Assembly (NCBI RefSeq): GCF_947497025.1
Contig: NZ_CANMFC010000001.1
Span: forward strand, 558,001-622,000
DNA length: 64,000 bases
Direction: 5' to 3'
From: an uncultured Kushneria sp.
GTDB lineage: Bacteria > Pseudomonadota > Gammaproteobacteria > Pseudomonadales > Halomonadaceae
The notes below the pieces were generated by a model, which did no database searches, had not been told where the DNA came from, and worked only from the letters and a program-made list of their open reading frames with translations. This document shows positions 56,796 to 64,000 of the stretch, in pieces; within the stretch, counting starts at the first letter, position 1; each line of letters begins with the position of its first letter. The position numbers and the translations under genes are program-made.

Positions 56796-56816
56796 CGGTT
56801 TGAAAGCTTCATGTTC

Positions 56817-56849
56817 AACGCCCCGAGCGCTCAGGCTTCGGGGCGTTTT
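56817..56849 (+). terminator. Rho-independent terminator after the suf operon
   Basis: A 10-bp stem (AACGCCCCGA with TCGGGGCGTT), an 11-base loop and a T run, 21 bases after sufT. Confidence 0.85.
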
Positions 56850-56921
56850 CACATGGGGATTGCTCGCTCGGAGGTGGTCGCTTAAGCTGGCTGACGGTCT
56901 GTTTCGGTGATCTTCTGGCGA

Positions 56922-57716
56922 ATGAATAGATACATGGCAGGATTGCTCAAGGGCACGGCAATCGTGGGTGCCATGGCATTGGTGCTGGTCGTTGTTGTGA
57001 CGGCGAGTGCCAATTACTGGGTATGGCGAAAAACCCATGCCAGCATCACGCTTGATAGTAGTCAGTGTGTGCATGAGCCGGTGGGGCTGGTTTTTGGCAC
57101 GTCCTACGGATTACGCGGCGGGGGAGAAAACCCGTGGTATCGGGCGAGGCTGGATCTTGCCGCGAGTCTCTGGAAGTCAGGGCAGGTCGATCATCTGCTG
57201 ATTTCGGGGGATAACCACACGCGCTATTACAACGAACCCATCCGAATGTGGCGCGACCTTCGTCGAGAGCAGATACCGGATGCTGCCATGACGCTGGATT
57301 ACGCCGGCTTCAGTACCTTTGATACCCTGGCGCGCAGCCGGGATGTTTTTGGCGTGTCACGCGTCACGCTCATTTCACAGCGCTGGCACCTGCCGCGGGC
57401 GCTTTTCATTGCTCAATATCTGGGGCTTGAGGCCACAGGGTGCGCCACCCGTGAGCGCTCCGTTTTCGATGATCGCTGGATGTGGGCGAGAGAGGTGCTG
57501 GCGCGGGCGCAGGTGATTGCCGATCTTTATCTGTTTGATCGCCACCCCTACTTTCTGGGTCCGAGCATTGTATTGCCTACTGCTGCAGAAGCACCCGGCA
57601 ATATTATTCCGGTTTACCGGCGCGTACCCATGCCCATGCCTGTAGAACATGCCTTGAACGATCTGCGTATCCGCCTTGAAGCCCCTCGAGATGAGGGCTT
57701 GAAAAAGGTGCCCTGA
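56922..57716 (+). CDS. SanA/YdcF-type DUF218 protein
   Basis: Protein of 264 residues: one N-terminal membrane segment (about 10-32), then a periplasmic DUF218 domain. Family features are VGLVFGTSYGLR near the start of the domain, RARLDLAASLWKSGQVDHLLISGDN, DYAGFSTFDTLARSRDVFG, and ISQRWHLPRALFIA. SanA in E. coli affects envelope permeability to vancomycin at high temperature; the biochemical activity is unknown. The start is uncertain among GTG 56907, ATG 56922 and ATG 56934; none has a strong ribosome site. It is transcribed alone after the suf terminator. Confidence 0.82.
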   Translation: MNRYMAGLLKGTAIVGAMALVLVVVVTASANYWVWRKTHASITLDSSQCVHEPVGLVFGTSYGLRGGGENPWYRARLDLAASLWKSGQVDHLLISGDNHTRYYNEPIRMWRDLRREQIPDAAMTLDYAGFSTFDTLARSRDVFGVSRVTLISQRWHLPRALFIAQYLGLEATGCATRERSVFDDRWMWAREVLARAQVIADLYLFDRHPYFLGPSIVLPTAAEAPGNIIPVYRRVPMPMPVEHALNDLRIRLEAPRDEGLKKVP

Positions 57717-57732
57717 CGCGTCCTTTAGTCGG

Positions 57733-58176
57733 TCAGCGTTTTTTCTGGTGCTGATACTGATGCAGTACACGGATAGTGGCGCGGCAATTCTTCCATAGCC
57801 GCTCCATGACGGGCTCGATCTCTTCCGGCAGAGCATGGGTCATCATGGTGGAAAGTGCCTGCATGATGATGCGTTCCTGCTCCAGCAGTTCGTTGATCAA
57901 CACATGTTCATTGTTGACCACAAAACTCTTGAGCCGGCTCCAGAGCCAGAGATAATCATCGCGTTCTACATCGGCATCGCGGGGTAGAAGGTCAAGATGT
58001 CGCCGTGCCTGTTGCTGCAATAGACGCATATCCTGGCGACGCTCTTCAAAACAGGGGTTGAGTGCCTCACGCATGTCATTACGCAGGCGGGCGACATTAT
58101 CCTGATAGTAGTCAAGGCTATCGGCCAGAGCCTCGAGCAGGCCATCCATCGCCGCCTGGCGATTGTCGAGAAACAT
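57733..58176 (-). CDS. Unrecognised all-helical protein
   Basis: Protein of 147 residues that I do not recognise with confidence. It is rich in Leu, Glu, Arg and Gln and should be entirely helical, with no signal peptide, membrane segment or cysteine pattern (two cysteines, C42 and C130). The C-terminal half, NNEHVLINELLEQERIIMQAL...LPEEIEPVMERLWKNCRATIRVL, faintly recalls the ferritin-like PA2169/DUF2383 fold, but typical metal ligands are not evident. GGAGA lies 9 bases before the ATG at 58176, supporting translation. It lies 168 bases downstream of rimK on the same strand and converges with the SanA-like gene. Confidence 0.6.
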   Translation of the reverse strand: MFLDNRQAAMDGLLEALADSLDYYQDNVARLRNDMREALNPCFEERRQDMRLLQQQARRHLDLLPRDADVERDDYLWLWSRLKSFVVNNEHVLINELLEQERIIMQALSTMMTHALPEEIEPVMERLWKNCRATIRVLHQYQHQKKR

Positions 58177-58254
58177 GAGGGACTATCTCCACTGATGCCA
58201 GAAGAATTGGGGAAGGAGTTGAAATTCTAACGCGCCCGGGAAATTTGTAACATC

Positions 58255-58294
58255 CATCAGCAGGGATTTATTAAAGAAAATGCCTGCCGATGGC
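58255..58294. repeat. Imperfect inverted repeat between rimK and the helical gene
   Basis: CCATCAGCAGG (58255-58265) pairs with CCTGCCGATGG (58284-58294) apart from one central mismatch, around an AT-rich 18-base loop. No T tract follows, so it is not a standard terminator. It could be a processing or operator element. Confidence 0.35.
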
Positions 58295-58344
58295 TTCGCG
58301 TGGTTTCGTGAGCTTCTGAGATGAGTCACAAGCCTTTTGACTCG

Positions 58345-59253
58345 TCAGCCCTTCGGTCTTGGTGGTGCCTTTTTGACCGGTGCAGCATTGCGGGAAATGT
58401 GCTCGATGATCATGCCTGCGACATCCTTGCCGGTGCTGGTTTCGATGCCCTGAAGCCCGGGAGAGGAGTTGACCTCCATGATCACCGGCCCGTGATTGGA
58501 GCGCAAAAGATCAACGCCTGCTATCTGAAGCCCCATGGCCTTTGCGGCGCGAATGGCAGTAGAGCGCTCCTCAGGGGTAATTCGGATGCTGCTGGCGCTG
58601 CCCCCACGATGCAGATTGGAGCGAAATTCCCCTTCAGCCGCCTGACGCTTCATGGCCGCGACCACCTTGTCGCCGACCACGAAGCAGCGCAGATCCGCAC
58701 CGCGCGCTTCCTTGATGTATTCCTGCACCATGATATTGGCATTGAGGCCCATAAAGGCCTGGATGACGCTTTCGGCTGCCTGCTGGGTTTCTGCCAGTAC
58801 AACGCCGATGCCCTGGGTGCCTTCCAGCAGCTTGATGACCAGCGGAGCGCCCTTGACCATCTTGATCAGATCGGGAATATCGTCGGGTGAGTGGGCAAAG
58901 CCGGTAATCGGTAGTCCCAGACCCTTGCGCGACAGAAGCTGCAGCGAGCGCAGCTTGTCCCTTGAGCGGGTAATGCCCACCGAGTCGTTGAGCACATAGG
59001 TGCCCATCATTTCGAACTGGCGCAATACCGCTGTACCATAAAAGGTAACCGAAGCACCAATGCGCGGGATGACAGCGTCAAAGGGCTCAAGCTGTTCCCC
59101 TCGATAGTGAATCGTTGGGTGATGAGAGGCGATGTTCATGTAGCAACGCAGGGTGTCGATAACGCGCACCGTATGCCCACGTTGCTCGGCGGCCTCGATC
59201 AGTCGCCTTGTGGAATAAAGATTACGATTGCGGGACAACAGGGCGATATGCAT
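58345..59253 (-). CDS. rimK: Ribosomal protein S6 glutamyl ligase RimK
   Basis: ATP-grasp ligase of 302 residues. Collinear with E. coli RimK (300): [71 protein letters not shown], and [12 protein letters not shown]. It adds glutamates to the S6 C-terminus; in Pseudomonas this alters translation of environmental-response genes. AAGGA lies 7 bases before the ATG. It follows rimB by 23 bases. Confidence 0.93.
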   Translation of the reverse strand: MHIALLSRNRNLYSTRRLIEAAEQRGHTVRVIDTLRCYMNIASHHPTIHYRGEQLEPFDAVIPRIGASVTFYGTAVLRQFEMMGTYVLNDSVGITRSRDKLRSLQLLSRKGLGLPITGFAHSPDDIPDLIKMVKGAPLVIKLLEGTQGIGVVLAETQQAAESVIQAFMGLNANIMVQEYIKEARGADLRCFVVGDKVVAAMKRQAAEGEFRSNLHRGGSASSIRITPEERSTAIRAAKAMGLQIAGVDLLRSNHGPVIMEVNSSPGLQGIETSTGKDVAGMIIEHISRNAAPVKKAPPRPKG

Positions 59254-59276
59254 GAAGCGGTCCTTTTGAGCTGGGC

Positions 59277-59714
59277 TCAGGGTGTGCCATGCAGGAAGGC
59301 GGTGCCCGGGGCGACCAGCACCCTTTTCATGGCACGACGCCCCAGCAGCATGGGATGTTTCATGGCCGCGCGATCGACCAGGGTCAGATCCAGCTCCTGG
59401 GTCAATTCTCCCAGTTGCATGGTAGTGCGAATCACATATCGCCAGCTGGCATGGCCATTGGAGCTTCTGACCTTGCGCCGATCACTGAGTGGCAGGGTAA
59501 ATCGACTGTCGCCCTGCGTGTCTTCACCGCTCCAGGTGTCAAAGCTGATCCACCACTGACCCTGCTGCTCGAAGGCATGAATGTTACGGGCGTGCAGGGC
59601 AGATGTTCTGGCGCCGGTATCGATCTTGCAGGCCAAACGCAGATCAAGCTCGGGCAGGGCTACCATCTCTCGACGACCCACGATGGCTCTTGGTTTATAG
59701 GGTAGCTCATCCAT
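59277..59714 (-). CDS. rimB: RimB-type retropepsin-like protease (PF05618)
   Basis: Protein of 145 residues with the aspartic-protease-like motif [13 protein letters not shown] (D32-T33-G34), then [12 protein letters not shown], and LLGRRAMK near the end, as in the family once annotated as ATP-dependent zinc proteases. In Pseudomonas, RimA, RimB and RimK act together, and RimB is a protease that counteracts S6 glutamylation. No rimA is seen here. Its start lies within the last codons of the DUF3549 gene (8-base overlap), so the two are coupled. Confidence 0.8.
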   Translation of the reverse strand: MDELPYKPRAIVGRREMVALPELDLRLACKIDTGARTSALHARNIHAFEQQGQWWISFDTWSGEDTQGDSRFTLPLSDRRKVRSSNGHASWRYVIRTTMQLGELTQELDLTLVDRAAMKHPMLLGRRAMKRVLVAPGTAFLHGTP

Positions 59715-60753
59715 GCTGTTCTCTCTGTATCGCGTCGATCTGCTGCCACAGGGCGGAGCCGGGGCTTGCCTGCTTCATGGCCATGATCATGGGCAGGCGA
59801 AGGCGCGGAATACGGGTCAGATCCTGTACCAGCACTTTGAAATCATGCGCCTCAAGCTGCGAGATACTGACAAGATAGTCGATGCTGCGTTGTTCATGCT
59901 CAAGATGGTGCCAGCCACGTGCGGCAATGGTGGCCAGTGCCGTTGTATCGAGTGAGTGCTGTAACAGGGTGCCCAGCCAGGTGCCGGCCTGATCGAGTGG
60001 GCTGGACAGTATGGCGCCCATGATCGACTGATAACGTGGATGATCTGTTGTCACGGCTTCATATTGCGCCATCATGGCATCGAGCAGCGCTTCCTGTTGT
60101 ATGGGCGCATGAACAAGGCAGTCACACAGGGCCACCAGGGCCTGGTCGGACAATTGTTCCAGTCGCCGGGCCAGACGCTTTTCGTCATCATTCGTTCTGC
60201 GTACGACCAGATCGGCGATGCCCTGAAGCCCCAGTGCCTGCCATGCCTGTGGGCTGCCATCATTTAAATAATAGGATCGGGCATCGTCGTAATAGTGACT
60301 GGGCGGCAGCTCAAGATCATGAGCAATGCGCGCATGCAGCAGCGCCCTGGTGAGGTCGTTGGGCTGTAGGGCAATGGCCACGTCCTTGAGCGTTTCTGCA
60401 GCACTGTCGAGTGCCAGATTGCCATCAGGCGCGCGCTGAAAGGTGCTCATCAGCTGTTCAAGAAAGCCGTCGCGCAGTGCCGGGACCAGCATGGACTGCT
60501 CATCCAGAGGCAGCGCCAGACACCAGATGATGGGTTCGCCGCCGGGAGTGGGCGTAAAGACCAGAGCCACCTGAGCCTGTGATTGCCAGGGCTGGGGCCA
60601 TGCCACCTGCTGTGTTTCAAAGGCCCTGAAGTGCTCAATGGAGCAGGGCACTACCCGACGCCCGAGATGATAGATTCGGGGCGTGATGTCGGCGTGGGTA
60701 AAAAGATCGACAAGTGTGGGCGTTAACATCAGGGCGTTTCCAGAAGGGTTCAT
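59707..60753 (-). CDS. DUF3549 family protein
   Basis: Protein of 348 residues of the DUF3549 family, function unknown. Recognisable conserved pieces are the N-terminal ITPRIYHLGRRV, LVFTPTPGGEPIIWCLALPLDEQ, and a helical repeat-like C-terminal half (about 200-348) resembling HEAT-type solenoids. No signal peptide or membrane segment. The ATG at 60753 gives the family N-terminus; the frame is open upstream but unlike the family. It heads a minus-strand operon with rimB and rimK, overlapping rimB by 8 bases. Confidence 0.75.
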   Translation of the reverse strand: MNPSGNALMLTPTLVDLFTHADITPRIYHLGRRVVPCSIEHFRAFETQQVAWPQPWQSQAQVALVFTPTPGGEPIIWCLALPLDEQSMLVPALRDGFLEQLMSTFQRAPDGNLALDSAAETLKDVAIALQPNDLTRALLHARIAHDLELPPSHYYDDARSYYLNDGSPQAWQALGLQGIADLVVRRTNDDEKRLARRLEQLSDQALVALCDCLVHAPIQQEALLDAMMAQYEAVTTDHPRYQSIMGAILSSPLDQAGTWLGTLLQHSLDTTALATIAARGWHHLEHEQRSIDYLVSISQLEAHDFKVLVQDLTRIPRLRLPMIMAMKQASPGSALWQQIDAIQREQHG

Positions 60754-60873
60754 ATCAGCGCGGCCGCGCAATGTAGCGTGTTGATGGTCAGGGCGCCAGC
60801 CCAGGGCTGTGCAAAAAATAAACAATCTTCCGCAGCCTGCGAATCAACAGGGTCAGGCAAAACTATCCCGATC

Positions 60874-60882
60874 TTATCCACA
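60874..60882 (+). other. Consensus DnaA box
   Basis: TTATCCACA matches the high-affinity DnaA 9-mer exactly. It lies in the 261-base divergent region between the DUF3549 gene and yqcC. A 10-base direct repeat, CTGTGCAAAA (60807-60816 and 60899-60908), flanks it. One 9-mer is expected by chance roughly every 130 kb on both strands, so function is unproven. Confidence 0.4.
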
Positions 60883-61014
60883 CGTTCATTCAACCTATCT
60901 GTGCAAAACACGATTGCCGGCCGATGGCAGAGCGGCATCAGGCTTCCATCATTTTATTCACTGCTCAGGGCACGCATAATGGCTGACATCATATCCTTTT
61001 AACCAGGAATCCCC

Positions 61015-61368
61015 ATGACGCAATATGAATCGCTGAATGTTGCACTGACACGCCTTGAGGCCGCCATGCGCGCAGGTGATCTCTGGCAGAGTCAGACTCG
61101 GCCAGAGCCTGCTGCCTTTGACAGCGAGCAGCCCTTTAATGCCGATACGATGTCACTGGGCCAATGGCTGCGCTATGTTTTGATTCCTCGGCTGCAAAGC
61201 CTGATGGACGGCGAACATCCGCTGCCGTCCGATGCCAGTATTGCCCCGGCCGCTGAAGTCTATCTGCAGGCAAACCAGGCCAGCGTCCGGCTGCCCATTC
61301 TGGAAGCGCTACGCGATGTGGATAACGTGCTCGTCAACGGGGAGCTGCGTCCACAGGAGGGGCAATGA
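61015..61368 (+). CDS. yqcC: YqcC-family protein (DUF446)
   Basis: Small helical protein of 117 residues matching YqcC: FDSEQPFNADTMSLGQWLRYVLIPRLQSLMD in the centre and a final helix VRLPILEALRDVDNVL. Its function is unknown. In E. coli yqcC lies next to truC; here it is overlapped (ATGA) by the cyclotransferase-like gene, so the two form an operon. The divergent upstream region holds a DnaA box. Confidence 0.85.
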   Translation: MTQYESLNVALTRLEAAMRAGDLWQSQTRPEPAAFDSEQPFNADTMSLGQWLRYVLIPRLQSLMDGEHPLPSDASIAPAAEVYLQANQASVRLPILEALRDVDNVLVNGELRPQEGQ

Positions 61369-61901
61369 GCGATCGTGGTACCTGCTCAAGTGACGTTGAG
61401 GTACGTTACTACTTTGCCTATGGCAGCAATATGAATGCGGCCAGAATGCAGGCACGCGTCGGAGATACCCGGCGCATGCTGTCGGCACGTCTTGCAGGCT
61501 GGCAGCTGTCCTTTGACAAGGCTTCCCGTGTAGAGGGGGTAGCCCATGCCAATGTCAAAAGAGAGGAAGGGGAGCATGTTGAAGGCGTGCTTTATGAGTT
61601 GACCCATCCGACGCAAATTCAGGATATGGACCCCTTTGAAAGCCATCCTGATGAATACTGTCGTCAGGTCGAAATGGTCGATACCGCCGATGGGCCTCTG
61701 GCGGCCTGGGTCTATGTGGCCCTGCCTGAAAAAACGGGATCGGAGCGACTGCCGGCACGGGAATATCTGGGGCATCTTCTGGCGGGCAGTGCCTTTCTCA
61801 GTCATGCCTATCTCGAGCGATTAAGTGCTCAACGCTGTATAGACAGTCTCGGAGATGAGGCACTGCGATCCCTGGGGATCTCACGCACCACGCCGGGATA
61901 A
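61365..61901 (+). CDS. Gamma-glutamylcyclotransferase-like (AIG2/GGCT family) protein
   Basis: Protein of 178 residues with the GGCT fold. The substrate-binding YFAYGSNM motif is at about 16-23. A conserved glutamate in the DPFESHPDEYCRQVEM region corresponds to the catalytic acid of the family. The predicted reaction releases 5-oxoproline from gamma-glutamyl compounds; the substrate is unknown. Translation is coupled to yqcC by a 4-base overlap. A bidirectional terminator follows. Confidence 0.82.
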   Translation: MSDRGTCSSDVEVRYYFAYGSNMNAARMQARVGDTRRMLSARLAGWQLSFDKASRVEGVAHANVKREEGEHVEGVLYELTHPTQIQDMDPFESHPDEYCRQVEMVDTADGPLAAWVYVALPEKTGSERLPAREYLGHLLAGSAFLSHAYLERLSAQRCIDSLGDEALRSLGISRTTPG

Positions 61902-61915
61902 GCGCTACAGACATG

Positions 61916-61944
61916 AAAAAGGCCACCCATCAGGGTGGCCTTTT
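61916..61944. terminator. Bidirectional terminator between the GGCT-like gene and the OmpW gene
   Basis: AAAA-GGCCACCC / GGGTGGCC-TTTT with a 4-base loop: an 8-bp GC stem extended by A-T pairs on both sides, between two convergent genes. Confidence 0.9.
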
Positions 61945-61986
61945 GTATTCTGCAGCAACTCATGCAGAACCTGTTATATCCAGCTT

Positions 61987-62556
61987 TTAGAAGCGGAAGG
62001 AAACACCGCCACCGACAGTCAGCGGATCGATATCGCGATCGCCACCACCGTTATAATCGGCTTTCAGGTCAGTGTACTGAACAAAACCGTTAAGCGCCCA
62101 GTTGTCAGTGATCAGCAGATCGGTACCTACCTGAGCAGTCGGTGCCCACTGACGCTTTTCAAAGCTGTCAGCGCCGCCGTTGAGGCTCGAGTCATTGAAA
62201 GTCACATAGCTGGCGCCCAGACCGGCATAAGGCTGAACACGTGAATCAGTGCCGCCCAGCGGGTAGTACTGCGCCATGATGTTGTACTGCTTCATCTTGA
62301 AGCTGTCACCATTGCTGCCGTCGTAGTCATTGCTGTTGCTGCCGCTGAGTTCAACGCCCAGCTTGTCAAACGGCATGACTCCGATTGCGCCATTCCAGGT
62401 GTTTTCATCGTTGAAGCCACCGCTGGCAGTAATGTCGGATTTGACAACATCGGCACGGGCATAGACGTCACCCTGGCCATAGGCCATGGCAGACTGAGCG
62501 GCGAAAACGCTGGTGCCTACCAGAACAGTAGCTGCGAAGAGTTTGTTCAAAGTCAT
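61987..62556 (-). CDS. ompW: OmpW-family outer-membrane protein
   Basis: Protein of 189 residues. A Sec signal peptide ends AMA at about residue 26, then an eight-stranded barrel. OmpW-like parts are DVYARADVVKSD, GVMPFDKLGVELSGS, YYPLGGTDSRVQPYAGLGASY, TDNWALNGFVQYTDL, and a C-terminal GGGVSFRF ending in phenylalanine. It likely passes small hydrophobic solutes. AGGAG is 6 bases before ATG 62556, which is preferred over the longer frame. Its promoter carries a notable inverted repeat. Confidence 0.85.
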   Translation of the reverse strand: MTLNKLFAATVLVGTSVFAAQSAMAYGQGDVYARADVVKSDITASGGFNDENTWNGAIGVMPFDKLGVELSGSNSNDYDGSNGDSFKMKQYNIMAQYYPLGGTDSRVQPYAGLGASYVTFNDSSLNGGADSFEKRQWAPTAQVGTDLLITDNWALNGFVQYTDLKADYNGGGDRDIDPLTVGGGVSFRF

Positions 62557-62636
62557 GATCTTCTCCTTGCTCGAAATGAAGGTATTCATATCGATGGTAT
62601 TTTGTTTAAAAACGCTGTTTCCTAACTCTTGGGATC

Positions 62637-62665
62637 AATATAGTGAACACTGTTTTGTTTGTCAC
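62637..62665 (-). promoter_or_regulatory. Promoter of the ompW-like gene
   Basis: On the minus strand GTGACA (62665-62660), a 17-base spacer, and TATATT (62642-62637) lie about 80 bases before the start codon. Confidence 0.6.
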
Positions 62666-62684
62666 GTTATTTTTTTACAGTGTT
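62646..62684. promoter_or_regulatory. Candidate operator flanking the -35 of the ompW-like promoter
   Basis: Exact inverted half-sites AACACTGT (62646-62653) and ACAGTGTT (62677-62684) have centres 31 bases apart, about three helical turns. One lies in the promoter spacer and the other just upstream of the -35. The regulator is unknown. Confidence 0.45.
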
Positions 62685-62768
62685 TCTTATTGTTTTGATA
62701 ATTCAAGACTATCGAAAAGGGTGACGGTTACGCGCGGTTAAAAACCACGTAATCTTTCATTGATAGAG

Positions 62769-63746
62769 TTATAGCCAGGTGGACAGGGTCACCACACCAA
62801 AGTAGTCATCATCGTCCTGCTGCTCGAATTCGCGCGTGCGCTTCAACGTGGTCAGGCTCAAATTGTAGCGATCCCATGAAACGGCGCCGCCAAGCTCCAG
62901 ATCGCCAACCCACTGCTTTTTGTCGACACTATGGCTGTCTTCAAACGTATTGCCATCCAGCAGCATGTTACGGGCCACAAAACGTCCCTGCGCATTGCCG
63001 AAGACATACCAGTTAAAACTGCGATCACGAGAAAACATGACGTTTGATGAAGAGTAGGGCGCTGTACCGGGCGTGGTGTACTGGTTATCCAGCTGTCGAC
63101 CTACACGAATGCCCAGTCCTGCCGAGGCATAATCATAAAGATTACCCAGAGCAAAGCCGGCATTGGGGCCATACTCCATGGCCAGACTCCCGAGGCTGTC
63201 GCGATATAGCCAGCTGCGCTGCATGGCCAGAGTGACAGTAGGTTCGTTGTTGAGCTGGTTATGCCATCCTTCCGGATCATCACTATCAACCAGACTATGA
63301 AAATTCTTTTGTACGTCCTTGGCGCCAGAGCCCGGACCTACAATGCCGATATCCAGCGAGACGGCATCACTGATGCGCCACTGTGGTGTCAGGTCCTGTC
63401 GATATACGGACAGGCCGCCATAGAGATAGCCGGCATAGGGGCGGTCATCCTCGATCAGATCGCTGCGATCAATATCTTCAGGCGTGTACATTTGCTGGCC
63501 GAAGCGGTAAGACGCGGCATCAACGTCATCAGCAGTCCAGCCTGGAATCCAGTCGGCCACCGAGCGCGTCCAGTGATCGCCTTGAGGCTCAAAGGTCCAG
63601 CTACCTTCAAGTCCATTGGTGTAGTAACCATCGCTGCTTCGAGCAGCGAAAAAGTCGTTGGAGAGCTTGAAGGTCAAAACGCCATCTGCCATGGCAGAAG
63701 CGGAAAAGAGCAGGCCACTGCCTACCAGTATCGCGCGACAGATCAT
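62769..63746 (-). CDS. lpxR: LpxR-type lipid A deacylase (DUF2219)
   Basis: Outer-membrane protein of 325 residues. A signal peptide ends AMA at residue 20. LpxR motifs are present: LSNDFF (N30-D31, the conserved Asn-Asp), DGYYTNG, the DRPYAGYLYGG segment, and AKDVQKNFHSLV with the catalytic-type histidine. It would remove the 3'-acyloxyacyl chain of lipid A in the outer leaflet. GGGAA is a weak ribosome site before the ATG. A palindrome (63772-63787) lies just upstream. Confidence 0.85.
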   Translation of the reverse strand: MICRAILVGSGLLFSASAMADGVLTFKLSNDFFAARSSDGYYTNGLEGSWTFEPQGDHWTRSVADWIPGWTADDVDAASYRFGQQMYTPEDIDRSDLIEDDRPYAGYLYGGLSVYRQDLTPQWRISDAVSLDIGIVGPGSGAKDVQKNFHSLVDSDDPEGWHNQLNNEPTVTLAMQRSWLYRDSLGSLAMEYGPNAGFALGNLYDYASAGLGIRVGRQLDNQYTTPGTAPYSSSNVMFSRDRSFNWYVFGNAQGRFVARNMLLDGNTFEDSHSVDKKQWVGDLELGGAVSWDRYNLSLTTLKRTREFEQQDDDDYFGVVTLSTWL

Positions 63747-63771
63747 GAATAAGGTTCCCGTTTTAATGATG

Positions 63772-63787
63772 CTGTTTTAATTAACAG
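63772..63787. promoter_or_regulatory. Palindrome upstream of lpxR
   Basis: CTGTTTTAATTAACAG has 5-base arms (CTGTT/AACAG) around an AT core, about 26 bases before the lpxR start. It could be an operator, but no regulator can be named. Confidence 0.3.
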
Positions 63788-63839
63788 GCTTACTTTAGAC
63801 GATGATAACGAATAGTGCTCTCTCCGTGATGAATGCATC

Positions 63840-63863
63840 AAAAAACCGCCATCAGGGCGGTTT
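63840..63863 (-). terminator. Terminator of the SlyB-like gene
   Basis: An 8-bp stem (AAACCGCC with GGCGGTTT) and 5-base loop; on the minus strand it is followed by six T residues. It lies 34 bases after the stop of the partial gene at the window edge. Confidence 0.85.
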
Positions 63864-63896
63864 GCAAAATGTAGGAAGAGTAGGGTGCTGGTGCAC

Positions 63897-64000
63897 TTAT
63901 TCTGGCGCGATGCTCATGCTATTGCCGGAGCCAATGAGCCTGACGCGTTGACCGGGTTGATAGGGTGTGTCCGCCTTTTGCACGACGACCATGTCCTGAC
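63897..64000 (-). CDS. C-terminal end of a SlyB-like glycine-zipper outer-membrane lipoprotein (partial)
   Basis: Only the last 34 codons are inside the window; the gene continues beyond its right edge. The peptide QDMVVVQKADTPYQPGQ, then RVRLIGSGNSMSIAPE and stop, resembles the C-terminal strand region of SlyB/glycine-zipper 2TM proteins, which ends in a similar GDRVRLI..GSG pattern. The stop TAA is at 63897-63899. The family call is tentative because the lipobox and glycine zipper lie outside the window. Confidence 0.6.
   Translation of the reverse strand, partial: QDMVVVQKADTPYQPGQRVRLIGSGNSMSIAPE

Overview
This window is ordinary, gene-dense chromosomal DNA from a gammaproteobacterium. 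Base composition (high GC), protein similarities and gene order fit the order Oceanospirillales, most likely Halomonadaceae (Halomonas/Kushneria-like); the family is an inference from recalled homologues, not a search. No tRNA, rRNA, insertion sequence, prophage or CRISPR array was seen, and no gap between genes exceeds about 300 bases.

Layout. 0-4.6 kb: cmoM and rsmC (RNA methyltransferases), greB on the minus strand, then nudF-yqiB-cpdA. 4.8-7.1 kb: cysD-cysN (sulfate activation). 7.3-8.5 kb: a porin gene broken by a -1 frameshift. 8.6-10.7 kb: a fused Ada-type/AraC/AlkA repair protein followed by ogt. 10.6-13.5 kb (minus): hemS behind a Fur box, then cmoB and cmoA. 13.7-20.2 kb: pgi, yqiA, parE, parC. 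20.3-25.8 kb: serB, a PilZ plus degenerate HD-GYP protein, a tautomerase, a DUF4385 protein, and an MltB-type lytic transglycosylase. 26-27.3 kb: a thermolysin-family (protealysin-like) protein whose catalytic glutamate is replaced by valine, overlapped by a gene for its emfourin-type inhibitor. 27.3-30.2 kb: epmB/efp/epmA (EF-P and its lysylation). 30.3-50.6 kb: a block whose order matches Pseudomonas and partly E. coli: yciI-like, psd, rhodanese, a purine permease, rsgA, orn, queG, nnr, tsaE, amiB, mutL, miaA, hfq, hflX, hflK, hflC, hisZ, purA. 50.8-56.8 kb: SUF iron-sulfur operon sufR-B-C-D-S-T. 56.9-61.9 kb: a SanA/YdcF-type protein, an unrecognised helical protein, rimK, rimB, a DUF3549 protein, yqcC, and a gamma-glutamylcyclotransferase-like protein. 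62-64 kb: an OmpW-family porin, an LpxR-type lipid A deacylase, and the 3' end of a SlyB-like gene.

How the genes fit together. Most of the window serves translation and RNA quality: the wobble cmo5U pathway (CmoA, CmoB, CmoM), EF-P beta-lysylation (EpmA, EpmB), queuosine (QueG), t6A (TsaE), i6A (MiaA), ribosome assembly and rescue (RsgA, RsmC, RimK, HflX), and RNA turnover (Orn, Hfq). A second theme is DNA topology and repair (ParCE, MutL, AlkA/Ada fusion, Ogt). A third is the envelope (AmiB, lytic transglycosylase, Psd, OmpW, LpxR, porin).

The best candidates for new biology are the catalytically substituted M4 peptidase kept in an operon with its inhibitor, the PilZ plus degenerate HD-GYP protein, the DUF3549-rimB-rimK operon, and the frameshifted porin. 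Nothing here is a clearly undescribed multi-gene system, and the strongest claims depend on confirming single bases.
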